A DNA stretch of 64,000 nucleotides, from positions 18,992,277 to 19,056,276 of the forward strand of contig OW386289.2 in NCBI GenBank assembly GCA_936432065.2. Direction: 5' to 3'. The notes under the pieces were generated by a model, which did not search any database, was not told the DNA's origin, and worked only from the letters and a program-made list of their open reading frames with translations. The translations under genes were made by a program, and so were the position numbers. The number at the start of each line of letters is the position of its first letter. Position 1 is the first letter of the stretch. The stretch comes from Rutpela maculata. Lineage: Eukaryota; Arthropoda; Insecta; Coleoptera; Cerambycidae. Positions 22,205 through 31,810 of this stretch are shown in pieces.

Positions 22205-22996
22205 CACTGGGCCATTTTGTGGTGTGGAGGACTTTAAGAGATATGAACTTACACCCCTATCACTATCAACGTGTGCACGCTCTAGAACCTCAAGATTATG
22301 CAGGGCGAATGGAATTTTGTAAGTGGATTTTGAGAAAACGCGCGGCAAATGAGGATTTTTTAAACTTTCTCTGTTTCTCCGATTAGTCGTGTTTTACCAG
22401 GAGTGGAGTGTTTAATTTTAAAAATATGCACTATTTGGCAGACGAAAACCAACATGTAATAAGAAGGGCGCATTTTCAACGTCGGTTCAGCGTTAATTTG
22501 TTGGCAGGAATTTGCGGTAATGAAATAATTGGACCTATAGAATTACCTGCTAGATTAAATGGTGATGTATACTTAAACTTTTTACAACAAACATTGCCAA
22601 ATTTGTTGGAAGATGTACCTTTGGCAAGGCGTAGAAGAATGTGGTATATGCATGATGGCGCGCCAGTTCATTTTAGTCTGGCTGTTCGAAATTTTTTATA
22701 CACGGAGTTTCCTCAACGATGGATTGGGCGTGGCGGACCAGTACGTACCATGGCCTGCTAGGTCACCTGTCTTAAATCCGATGGATTTTAATTTTTGGGG
22801 CCATCTTAAATCTCTGGTTTACCGTGATCCAATTGACACTTTGGAACCATTGCAGCGACGTATTTTAATGTGCATAGAAACCATAAAAAATGATCCTAAT
22901 TTACCAAATGTGTTGAACGGAATGCGCATGTCCTTAGTTCGACGTGCCGAAAAGTGTATTGATGCAGATGGAGGCCATTTCGAACAATTTATGTAA
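22205..22996 (+). pseudogene. Mariner-like transposase, catalytic C-terminal part
   Basis: Continuation of the gene begun at 9551. It opens with VVWRTLRDMNLHPYHYQRVH, then QDYAGRMEFCKWIL. The first catalytic Asp is in CFSD (about 22381-22383) and the next codon is TAG at 22384-22386, where related transposases have Glu, so the gene has a nonsense mutation directly after an active-site residue. The frame resumes (FTRSGVFNFKNMHYLADENQ), with the second Asp in MWYMHDGAPVHFS. A frameshift near 22745 leads to ARSPVLNPMDFNFWG, which has the third Asp of a DDD-type mariner/IS630 core. The stop is at 22994-22996. Confidence 0.75.
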
Positions 22997-23281
22997 ATCA
23001 AAAATAATTTATTGGTAAGTTCTAGATTTATTGAATATTTTAGTTTACGATACCTGATTGGCAATTCGTTAAATAAATCAGATTTTTTCTTAACTTAAAA
23101 TACACATAATTATTTTCTGTTATCGTATCTCAGACGTCTAACTCTTTATTTCCCAATGTCATGAAATAATTACTTGTTTTTTAAGCTTAACCCAGAACAC
23201 TCATTTAGGTTACAAATTTTGATAAAGTACATTTAAATCTGTTAAATTATAAACAACAATAAAAGCTCCAATATTTTGTTC
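22997..23281 (+). other. 3' part of the mariner-like transposon, up to the BEL insertion
   Basis: AT-rich sequence after the transposase stop, no coding capacity. It ends with TGTTC (23277-23281), one copy of the BEL target duplication. The rest of this transposon continues at 33960. Confidence 0.6.
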
Positions 23282-23506
23282 TGTATAATTGCGACTTGAA
23301 GGACTACTAATAATCTTGTATATTGTACTTGTAATTGTTTATTGAATTAAATTTTTACAAGTATTATTAGAATACTAGACAGACCACTTGTAAATTGTAC
23401 GTCTAACAAAACGTGTCGTTCTAGGAGTAAGAACTACCAACTGACACCGCAAGGCGGCGCAAGCACTTATATACCTTTTTGATGGGGGCATACAATAATT
23501 CAAGCC
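23282..23506 (-). repeat. BEL 3' LTR
   Basis: 225 bp, from TGTATAATTGCGACTTG to ACAATAATTCAAGCC on the plus strand. It matches 33732-33954 with scattered mismatches and a 2-bp length difference. Confidence 0.85.
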
Positions 23507-23673
23507 GGCCACCTTAAAAGGTTTCTAAACTTTTAACAAGAAATCAACAAATTACAAAAAACAAATAAATTTTATAACTAAACAAAATCTGAAATTCAAA
23601 TTCAATGTTCAATTGGAAAAGTTAATCAGTTTGATCTCCAACAGGAAGAACACACACTTTCGCAATTGACCTT

Positions 23674-24550
23674 TTAAAAACCACACCTCTGGACACTTGC
23701 GCAGAAACTACCTCGTACAATGTCATCTGCACCTGGGTGAACATCGACGATTCTCCCCATCAGCCACCTTAGAGGTGGGGTCTTATCTTCTTTGATGACG
23801 ACCAACGTTCCACGTTGAATAGGGTTGGACTTTGTGATTTTCCACTTCATCCTGGTTTGTAGTTGTGACAAATACTCGTTAGACCACCGAGTTCAGAAGT
23901 GTTGGAACATTTTCTGCGTTCTCAAGAACCGGTTCAAGCGAGACTCTTTGATTTCGGTAACATCGCGTTGTGCTAATTCAGATAAAGAGTCGCCTATTAG
24001 AAAATGGGACGGGGTAAGTGGGGAAAAATCAAGGAGATCATTGGATAAATCGGTGAGTGGTCTTGAGTTCAAACATGCCTCAATTTGAACCAGCATCGTG
24101 TACATTTCCTCGAAAGTCAAATAGGCATTTGCCATAACTCGTTTAATATGAAATTTTGCTGATTTTATTGCAGCTTCCCAGAGCCCTCCTACGTGCGGAG
24201 AACGCGCCGGAATAAAATGCCAGGATATTCGATCCTCGCTCAAAAACCTAGCAATCTTGTCTTTGTGATTTTGATCTGACAATAAGTCATACAACTCACT
24301 TGAAGCACCTTTGAAATTAGTTCCGTTGTCCAAAAATATGTCTGATGGCTTGCCACGCCGTGAAATAAACCGTTTCAAGGCATTGAGGAACTCATTGGTA
24401 GTTAATTCTTGGACTAACTCGATGTAAACAGCCTTGGTGGAGAAGCACACAAACAAACATATATAAGCTTTCATTAATTTTGGTTTACGTAATTTGCTTT
24501 CTTTTATAAGTATAGGGGGCCTGCATAATCTACTCCACATTTAGAGAATG
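23674..24550 (-). pseudogene. BEL integrase core and C-terminal domain
   Basis: Integrase inserts the cDNA into the genome. The fragment begins at the LINE junction (24551). After a frame change near 24540 it reads through KAYICLFVCFSTKAVYIELV (first catalytic Asp region upstream in GVDYAGP), DIFLDNGTNFKG (second Asp) and FIPARSPHVGGLWEAAIKSA (Glu region). A further frame change near 23885 leads to the typical BEL C-terminal segment (LSQLQTRMKWK, RGTLVVIKEDKTPPLRWLMG, RIVDVHPGADDIVRG). The N-terminal piece of this exon (LMGDLPPGRFTIFK) lies 6 kb away at 30502-30540. Confidence 0.8.
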
Positions 24551-24563
24551 GCTTGAAAATAGT
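24551..24563. repeat. Target duplication of the I-like LINE, 3' side
   Basis: GCTTGAAAATAGT, repeated exactly at 30489-30501. Removing one copy and the LINE restores the BEL integrase reading order TIFKPFSKCGVDYAGP. Confidence 0.9.
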
Positions 24564-24833
24564 GTGTGTGCATAAGTTTCAATGGCACTGGTATCATACC
24601 AACTAGCCAGTCATTTTTGTAGAAACCAGAAATATATGAATTTGGTTTTTGTCGTTTTTATTTATTTATCCATTACCTATTATATTCGAATTTAATATTC
24701 AATCTTTATTTAATTTATCAAATGACATGCAATGATACGATTTAAATATTGTTAGTATACCATTCTAATAAATATATATTTTTTTTGTATATACATATTT
24801 TATATATCTTTTTTTTTTTTTAATTTATTTTGC

Positions 24834-25021
24834 ATTATTTTTGTTGTGATTTTTTTTTTTATATTATTTTCCTTATTTAATACAAGTAAACAGCATCCAA
24901 AATATGGATATATTATTTTTGTTGTGATTTTTTTTTTGTCATTTTTTTTTTGATTTTTTTTTTTTTTTAATTATATTATTTCTCTTATTTAATACAAATA
25001 AAAAGCATCCAAAATATGGAT
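24834..25021 (-). repeat. Direct duplication in the LINE 3' UTR
   Basis: ATTATTTTTGTTGTGATTTT, then T-rich DNA, then TTATTTAATACAA, then AGCATCCAAAATATGGAT occurs at 24834-24910 and again at 24911-25021. The second copy has an enlarged T-rich interior. Confidence 0.75.
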
Positions 25022-25147
25022 GCTATGGATAATAATCCTTACAACATTTAGTGTTAGTAACTTAGTCCAACTGTGCCTACTTGCAAGCATCTATTACTTA
25101 TCTACCACATATACCTACAATACAAAAGCGAAATAATACAATGCTTA

Positions 25148-28100
25148 TTAAATTTTTGGATAATTCCTTATAATAAATTTGTAGAGCATAAAAAGTACTC
25201 TATTACTTTTTCCTGACAATAAGGTAAAGATATTTATAGGTAGTTGAATTTTCTCCTCGACCAACTGTTCATATAACCTTTGTATATCCAGGTCAGATAA
25301 TACACATTCCAATAAAATGTGTTGTAGGTCTGCTATTTCATCGCAAATGCAGTTGGGATTATCTGACAATCCAAGTCTGTATTTATACTGCGGAAATAAG
25401 GCGTGATTACTTCTTATTCTACACATTGTTTGTATAAAGTGTCTATCTTTGATATTCTTAAACCACGGGGAAGCTGGAATTTCAGGTTGAATATTACGAT
25501 AAAATTTGCCTTTTTCCGAGTTTTCATATCGAGTTTGCCACAGGTTGTTCATCTTCATCTTCAGCGCTGAGAAAAAGTCGTTACGTGGGGTTTTGTAAGT
25601 AACTGCCATATCTCCTACTTCTGTTGCTTCTTTCGCTAGTTTATCTACGACTTCATTGTTTTTTAGCCCTATATGTGCTCTTATCCACACTAGAACAACA
25701 GATTTTAATTTGAATTTCGCTTCAAGATTTAATTGTAGTATATTCACAATCAAATGATTCAGATATGTTGAGGAAGTGGCCCCTGTTAATTTCTCTAAGG
25801 CGCTTTTGCAGTCTGTGAATATTACAAAATTCTCCTTTTCTGATCTTAAACATATTTCATATGCTTTTTTAATTGCAAACAATTCCGCACTAAACACACT
25901 AGAATTATCTGGTAATTTATAGCTAAGGCTACAATTTCCATTTGGGTAGAATACGGCACATCCTGTTCTGTTGTTGATTTTGGAGCCATCTGTATAAATA
26001 TATTCGAAATTTTCCCATTTTTTAGTTATTTCTTCTTCAAAAAGTTTGTTTCTTAGTTTCTCTGGAACGTTCTTGTAGTCTGGCATAACTTGTATAGACA
26101 TCGGTTGATTATATACCTCGTATCCAACGGTGAAATTTGGAAGTCTGTCTGGTTGATGTAATTCGTCTAAATACTCCGAAACGTCCATAAAACTCTCCAC
26201 CAGTAGGGGTATTTTTTTAACCCGCCAATATTTATTTGTAAGACACAATGTAGTGAGCTGACTGATTTTAGGTAAGATGTCACTATCTGTAGCGTGCCAT
26301 TTTACTAGATTTTTGCCTGACAGGAATTTTCTTCTTAGATCCAAAGGGGATTCACCTGTTTCGGCTTCCATAGTTACGATCGGGGTACTGGGTAAATATC
26401 CTATACATATCCTCAAACATTTGTTTTTAACCTGCTCAATCTTCTTTAAATGAACGTCAGCGGCTGATCCATAGAACATGCACCCATAGTCCAAAATCGA
26501 TTTGACTAAACTTTTGTAAAATAGCAAGGCAATATTTGGATCTGCTCCCCATTTGTGTTGACAGAATGTTTTTAATAGATTAATGGCATTTTCTGATTTT
26601 TTAATAGTATAATAGATATGTTCTTTCCAATTTAGCTTTTTGTCCAATATAATTCCTAGGAATTTTCTGGAAGATTTGTACGGAAATGAATAACTATGCA
26701 GATTAATATAGCTCGGCGGTTGAAATCTTCTTCTAGTGAATGTTACCACCACAGATTTTGACTCCGAGATAGTAGAACCCATATTTGACACATATCTATC
26801 TAATTTCCGCATAGTGTGATGTAATTGAGAATTGCATTTTTCGATGGTTTTAGCCTCTGAATAAATGCACACATCATCCGCAAACTCTAGTAATTTAATA
26901 TTAGGGTCGCATATATATTGGAGTTCATGCATATAAATTATGTACAGTAGAGGGCTAAGTATACTTCCCTGAGGTAGTCCATTTGACGTTTGTCGAGGTC
27001 CGATCAAGTGTTCATTAATTCTTAGATATATTTTTCTATTTTGATAAAGCTTGTAAACATTTTGTACTAGTCCCTCTGGTATCCCTAATTGTAACATTTT
27101 ACCTGCTAGGATATGTAGATTTACATTATCGTAGGCCCCTTTTAGGTCCAGGAAAATTGCTGTTACTGAATTATTTTTTGAGAAGGCTATTTGTACATCC
27201 ATTATAAGATTTGCAACATTTTCATGAGTGGATTTGCCTCGGCGGAATCCGAATTGGGTCCTTGGTAAAAGTTTATTGTATTCTAAGAAGTGCTCCAGGC
27301 GAATTTTAATTAGTCTCTCATAGGTTTTTAATACACACGAAGCTAAAGATATTGGTCGATAAGAATCCCATTGATCATGCGGCTTCCCTGGTTTCAGTAT
27401 AGGAATTACAATATAATTATACCAGTCTTGAGGAATAGGTTCGTTGTTAAGCCAGATGTTGTTAATTACTTTCAAAAGGTTATTTTTTGCGTGAGGTTGC
27501 AGTTTTGATAACATTGAATAGTGAATATTATCCAGTCCTGGAGCAGAATTATTATTTTGTTTAAGAGCTTTATTAAGTTCTTCTATTGTAAAAGGATTCA
27601 GTAGGTATGCATGAGAATTTGGAACTGGTAAGTCTATATCCTGGAGTGGTGGTGGATTTGCCGACAAGGGTGCCAAATTTGAGTGAAGTTGTTCTATCCA
27701 TGGTGCCTCGTTCACATCAATAGGAATATCATTGGACTGTTTTCTGTTTTTATAGGCGTTTACTTTGTTCCAGATTTGCTTTAATGGGGTGGATTTATTT
27801 AGTGAACCACAGTATGTTCGCCAACCTTCTCTTTTAGATTCCTTAATAATTCTTTTCGTAAGGGCGTCTTGTCTTTTATAATTATTTAGATTTGTTAAAT
27901 TTGGGTTACTTTTATATATGTTGAAATATCTCTTTCTTGCTTCTACTGCAGTTTGGCATCTATCATTCCACCACGGTTTTCCTTTTGATTGCCCTGTATT
28001 TTTATATTCTGGGATAGAGATTTGTGCGCTAGAATTAACGTTAGCAATAAAATCTTGGTATTTTTCTGAACTATTCTGAGCCATGTAATGATCGATTTCC

Positions 28101-28867
28101 AAGTTGTATGTCTCCCAGTTAGCCTTTCTTAAATTCCATTTTTTCTTATATTTATTTGAGAAGCATTGACTGTTTATTCTGCTTCTTATTAAAATCGGTA
28201 GGTGGTCTGATCCATGTGGGTCAGGTAAAGTGTCCCATTCAAATAGGTGAGCAATATCTGGAGTACAGATAGACAGATCTATTGCACTATTCTTATTATT
28301 AAAATTACCTACATAGGTGGGGTTTCCATTATTTAGAAATATCAGGTTATTTTCGTCTAAGGCATCTAATATATTTTTTCCTTGTCCATTTGTATATTCA
28401 CAACCCCAAGCAAGGTTATGGGCATTAAAATCACCGCACACTAAAAAAGGTTTTGGAATTGCCGAGAAGAAATTGTTCCACTGTTGCAATGAAATATTTG
28501 ACTTAGGTCTAACATATATTGATACAATAGTAAGATTAATATTATTACTTAACTTGATACTTATAGCTGTATAATTTGAGTCCGCCAGCGATCCGTTAAT
28601 ATTATATTCTTTAAATATAATATTTGATTTAATAAGAATTGCTACTCCGCCTCTGCCATCTTGCCTATCTTGTCTTATAATATTGTATCCTGTGAATTTT
28701 ACATTAATTTGTGCTTTGAACCAAGTTTCACTTAGTAAAGAAATATGTACTCTATTTGTTTCTAAAAGGTACTCTAAATTTTCTTTGTTAGCAATAGCTG
28801 ACCTGCAATTCCATTGATTTATTATAACTTCTTCTAAATCAGTAGGTATCGGAGTCGGACTCACCAT
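25148..28867 (-). CDS. LINE ORF2: endonuclease, reverse transcriptase, RNase H
   Basis: A 1239-residue protein starting at the ATG at 28867, which overlaps the ORF1 end by 29 nt. An apurinic-type endonuclease occupies roughly residues 1-230 (WNCRSA, LLSETWF, VCGDFNAHNLAWGC, GSDHLPIL). The RT is roughly 430-780 (FGFRRGKSTHENVA, FLDLKGAYDNV, GLPQGSILSPLLY, catalytic FADD at about 662). RNase H is roughly 950-1080 (YIYTDGSK, FSAELFAIKKAYE, FTDCKSALEKL, WIRAHIGLKNNEVVDKLAKE). A terminal CCHC-like motif (CICDEIADLQHILLEC) lies near 1172. All catalytic residues that I can recognise are present and no stop interrupts the frame. The enzyme would nick DNA, prime on it and degrade the template RNA. Confidence 0.9.
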   Translation of the reverse strand: MVSPTPIPTDLEEVIINQWNCRSAIANKENLEYLLETNRVHISLLSETWFKAQINVKFTGYNIIRQDRQDGRGGVAILIKSNIIFKEYNINGSLADSNYTAISIKLSNNINLTIVSIYVRPKSNISLQQWNNFFSAIPKPFLVCGDFNAHNLAWGCEYTNGQGKNILDALDENNLIFLNNGNPTYVGNFNNKNSAIDLSICTPDIAHLFEWDTLPDPHGSDHLPILIRSRINSQCFSNKYKKKWNLRKANWETYNLEIDHYMAQNSSEKYQDFIANVNSSAQISIPEYKNTGQSKGKPWWNDRCQTAVEARKRYFNIYKSNPNLTNLNNYKRQDALTKRIIKESKREGWRTYCGSLNKSTPLKQIWNKVNAYKNRKQSNDIPIDVNEAPWIEQLHSNLAPLSANPPPLQDIDLPVPNSHAYLLNPFTIEELNKALKQNNNSAPGLDNIHYSMLSKLQPHAKNNLLKVINNIWLNNEPIPQDWYNYIVIPILKPGKPHDQWDSYRPISLASCVLKTYERLIKIRLEHFLEYNKLLPRTQFGFRRGKSTHENVANLIMDVQIAFSKNNSVTAIFLDLKGAYDNVNLHILAGKMLQLGIPEGLVQNVYKLYQNRKIYLRINEHLIGPRQTSNGLPQGSILSPLLYIIYMHELQYICDPNIKLLEFADDVCIYSEAKTIEKCNSQLHHTMRKLDRYVSNMGSTISESKSVVVTFTRRRFQPPSYINLHSYSFPYKSSRKFLGIILDKKLNWKEHIYYTIKKSENAINLLKTFCQHKWGADPNIALLFYKSLVKSILDYGCMFYGSAADVHLKKIEQVKNKCLRICIGYLPSTPIVTMEAETGESPLDLRRKFLSGKNLVKWHATDSDILPKISQLTTLCLTNKYWRVKKIPLLVESFMDVSEYLDELHQPDRLPNFTVGYEVYNQPMSIQVMPDYKNVPEKLRNKLFEEEITKKWENFEYIYTDGSKINNRTGCAVFYPNGNCSLSYKLPDNSSVFSAELFAIKKAYEICLRSEKENFVIFTDCKSALEKLTGATSSTYLNHLIVNILQLNLEAKFKLKSVVLVWIRAHIGLKNNEVVDKLAKEATEVGDMAVTYKTPRNDFFSALKMKMNNLWQTRYENSEKGKFYRNIQPEIPASPWFKNIKDRHFIQTMCRIRSNHALFPQYKYRLGLSDNPNCICDEIADLQHILLECVLSDLDIQRLYEQLVEEKIQLPINIFTLLSGKSNRVLFMLYKFIIRNYPKI

Positions 28868-30341
28868 AATTATTATTTCCTAAATGGTTTTTAATTACAC
28901 TTAATAAATCTGAATTCTGCACATCAAACGAGTTTTTCTCTTTTAATAAATTAATAACTAATATAACTACTTCTAAAATTGTGTTGGTCATATCATTACT
29001 GTCATTGGATAGGACTTGACTGGTCCTATTTGATTGGCTAGCTGGTGTGGTACTTATGTTTGCTTGATATCTTGGGTTACTAATAATTCCTCCAGGGTTG
29101 TTTTGTAAGGTGGGCTTATTCAAGATTTGTTTATGACTTAAATTTGTAATCGAGTTCTGGTTTGATATTCTTTGTCGCTTAACTGTTTGTCTATTTTGAT
29201 TTTGTGCAACTACCGTATTATTTGAGGTTTGACTCTGGGATATTGTTTGAGATAATGGGTTCTTTACTCTAGGAGAGGTAATTGGGATAGAAGCCTCATT
29301 ACTAGAGCACACTATCGATGCATAACTATGTTTGGGTATGCTCAAGGATGCATCTCTATACGATATATTAATCTCGCTCATTGCCTGTTTAATTTGCTTT
29401 TGACGGTTGAATTCTGGGCATTTGGTAAAATGAGTTGTAAGATGGTCTCCGTCACATGAGAGACATTTTACTAGTTCAGGTTCTGTAGACTGACATTCGC
29501 TACTAGTGTGATTTTCCTTGCATTTTAAACAACGGGGTTTGCTTTTACATTGCTTGCCAAGGTGGCCATATCTAAAGCAGTTGTCGCATAATATGACTTT
29601 TTGAATGTAAGGTTCTACCTCACAAATAACATGACCTATTGATACATATTTGGGGAGCGCTTGAGATTTAAATGAGACTACAATTGTTTGTATGGGCAAA
29701 TATTGAACTGTATTATCACTATTTGTCACTTTTCGCTTCATTCGCTTTACTGTATCTACTTGGAACTTACAATGAAAATCATACGGAGTAATTTTATGTT
29801 TTAGATATTGTTCCGAAAAGTCAGTGTCGATTTTTTTAATAACGCCTGTTCTAAATAAAATAAACTTGGGAATATATGCCACTAACTTATAGCTTTGAAT
29901 AATTACCGATTTAATCAGGGTATTTGCGCTGTTATAATCTTTAAATATTACACGTACCCTATTTCTACCTATCGACTCAATTTGTTTTATTTTGTTGTCA
30001 ATATTTGGATGAGAATTGTAAATAATTTCTCCAATTTTCATTGGATTTAATTTACCTTTAAACTCGGGATCTCGATTTTCGACATATACAGGGTAGGGTC
30101 CAGTGTTGGTATTGTCATAAACATAGCAAGTTCGATCTTTTTGTTGAATTTCTGCGTCTGGTAATGATGTTTGTTTTATATTATTATCACTTACAGTAAA
30201 TTTGTTGTTTAGATTGGTTATTGGTTTAGCTCTGTTTTCATCTACTTCACTATATTCCATGTTTACATCTGAATGGTTTCTATCCTTTTCGATATTTGAA
30301 CCTAATTTGTCAGGGGGTTCCACTCCCCTGTTAGCACTCAT
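28839..30341 (-). CDS. LINE ORF1: zinc-knuckle RNA-binding protein
   Basis: About 500 residues from the ATG at 30341 (MSANRGVEPPDK); the frame is open a few codons further up but only with a GTG. The middle part resembles the RNA-recognition-like region of I/Jockey ORF1 proteins (GEIIYNSHPNIDNKIKQIE, NRVRVIFKDYNSANTLI). Three knuckles follow at about residues 250-320: CDNCFRYGHLGKQC, CLKCKENHTSSEC and a CLSC...HFTKC variant. The tail is Asn/Ser/Gln-rich. The protein would coat the element RNA. Its end overlaps the ORF2 start, which suggests coupled translation. Confidence 0.85.
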   Translation of the reverse strand: MSANRGVEPPDKLGSNIEKDRNHSDVNMEYSEVDENRAKPITNLNNKFTVSDNNIKQTSLPDAEIQQKDRTCYVYDNTNTGPYPVYVENRDPEFKGKLNPMKIGEIIYNSHPNIDNKIKQIESIGRNRVRVIFKDYNSANTLIKSVIIQSYKLVAYIPKFILFRTGVIKKIDTDFSEQYLKHKITPYDFHCKFQVDTVKRMKRKVTNSDNTVQYLPIQTIVVSFKSQALPKYVSIGHVICEVEPYIQKVILCDNCFRYGHLGKQCKSKPRCLKCKENHTSSECQSTEPELVKCLSCDGDHLTTHFTKCPEFNRQKQIKQAMSEINISYRDASLSIPKHSYASIVCSSNEASIPITSPRVKNPLSQTISQSQTSNNTVVAQNQNRQTVKRQRISNQNSITNLSHKQILNKPTLQNNPGGIISNPRYQANISTTPASQSNRTSQVLSNDSNDMTNTILEVVILVINLLKEKNSFDVQNSDLLSVIKNHLGNNNYGESDSDTY

Positions 30342-30456
30342 ATTAACGAAGCACCTATTTGTCCGCACTTATTTGTAGATACGTATGTTTAATAAAATCA
30401 CTTTAATTTAAGTTAAATTCCACAGTTATGTAACACTATATAAACACTTTTAGGAA

Positions 30457-30488
30457 CGTCTTAACTCGATGAAATCTAGCTTAGGACT
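30457..30488 (-). promoter_or_regulatory. Candidate internal promoter: initiator plus DPE
   Basis: The LINE starts AGTCC at 30488, fitting an initiator with A at +1. AGACG lies exactly at +28 to +32 (30461-30457), which fits the downstream promoter element consensus. Drosophila Jockey, Doc, F and I elements use the same arrangement to transcribe from their first base. The inference rests on position and sequence only. Confidence 0.55.
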
Positions 30489-30501
30489 GCTTGAAAATAG
30501 T
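30489..30501. repeat. Target duplication of the I-like LINE, 5' side
   Basis: Exact 13-bp copy of 24551-24563. Confidence 0.9.
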
Positions 30502-31810
30502 AAATCGCCCAGGAGGTAAATCACCCATCAGCTGGGTTAAAGGTTTTGGGTTTGCCCTAAAATTTTGTCACATGTCTCGGGAAATTCTAATTTATTCTGG
30601 TAAGCTATCTCGTGCAAACAGCGTATCGTCAAAATTGGTGCCGTTGCTGTACCATACGTCACGGTGTTCAAAGTGAAAATTTTCACGGGAGACTCTGTAT
30701 TCTCACGCCAATATATCCGTTACAAATTTCTCTGACTAGGATGAATAAGAATCATCCTATACATCTTGGCGATGTTCGCCGTTAGGACATATGGATGAGA
30801 TCTAAATCGCAACATGGTATTGAAAATGTCGTCTTGAATGGTCGGACCTATACGTAGACAATTGTTTAAAGAAATACCCGTATCGGTTGAGGCGCTTCCA
30901 TCGAAAACTACACGTAGTTTGGTTGTCGTGCTTGAATCCTTTCTAACCGCATGGTGTGGCAAATAGAACCGAAATCACCATGATTTATATCGCTACTTTC
31001 TAGAGACATGTATCCCATATCAATGTATTCGTTCATAAAATTTTCGTACAGTTGTTTAAACTCACTCTCCCTTTCAAATCGTCTTTCAATTAAATTTAAT
31101 CGCTTTAATGCCGTACTTTTGGAATCTCCTAAATTGTTTACCGACTCATTGCATGGTAACTTGACAATGAATCGCCCGTTCTCATCACGCGTAGTCGTTT
31201 CCTTAAAATAAGTCTCACAATATGGTTCTTCTAATGATAAATATTTTTTATTTTGAATCTCTTCCAACTCCCAAAATTTTGTCAATTGTTGATTCAAACT
31301 TAAGTTGCATTGTAATTTTAATTTTGGTTGCTTGTTAAATGCAACATCGAGAAAACCTGAAATGACCCAATCTAATCGAGTTTTCTGCAACGTAGGCTGT
31401 CCTTTGCCTAAATTGATCTGACCGTTAACTAACAAATCGTAAAAGATTGGAGCTCCTAGTAAAATATCGATAGACCCTGGTTTATTAAACTCGGGATCGG
31501 CCAATGTGACATAATTAGGAAATTGAACCTTATCGACATCGAAAAACTGAGAAGGTAAATTATGCGTTATTTTAGGAAGAATCAAAAATGTTAATTGAGA
31601 ACTGAAGTTTGTTTGTTTCAATTTTATCGTCGTGGTAGTCCTTTTTGATACCCCAGTACATTCTTGGAAATATTGGTGTTCATCTCGGTTAATTGTAATC
31701 TCTGGGCTAAATGGTTAACAATAAAGTTGCTTTGACTTGCTGAGTCTAATAACGCACGACACTCGCAGATTGCCAAACTTGTCACAAATATCAATCATAG
31801 CGGTTGATAA
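30502..31810 (-). pseudogene. BEL protease and start of reverse transcriptase, fused to integrase by deletion
   Basis: The protease region (about 31810-31625) shows ALLDSASQSNFIV, a BEL-type aspartic site with Ala where Gly is usual. After a frame change, 31621-30908 carries the region between protease and RT (GSIDILLGAPIFYDLL, TRLDWVISGFLD), then the RT start. The next piece (30962-30720) has STTTKLRVVFDGSASTDTGI and LTANIAKMYRMILIHPSQ. Beyond a stop, NTVTYGTATAP and RCLHEIAYQNKLEFPE are readable, but then the sequence jumps to FRANPKPLTQLMGDLPPGRF, which is integrase. RT motif YVDD and RNase H are absent. The deletion looks independent of the LINE, which lies 80 bp further on. Confidence 0.8.

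Larger units (their letters stand above)
24564..30488 (-). mobile_element. I-superfamily LINE, apparently intact
   Basis: A 5.9-kb element with a perfect 13-bp duplication, a short 5' leader (30342-30488), ORF1 with three zinc knuckles, and ORF2 with endonuclease, RT and RNase H. Both ORFs are open over their full length. The 3' end carries no poly(A) but ends in a short CACACAC tract. RNase H after RT points to the I group (I, Nimb, Outcast or a relative) rather than Jockey. Complete ORFs and an exact duplication suggest a young, possibly active copy. Confidence 0.85.

Noticed and set aside
9866..22210. Intron explanation for the split transposase
   Set aside because: The borders show no convincing donor/acceptor pair, and the interval contains a complete LTR element with its own duplication.
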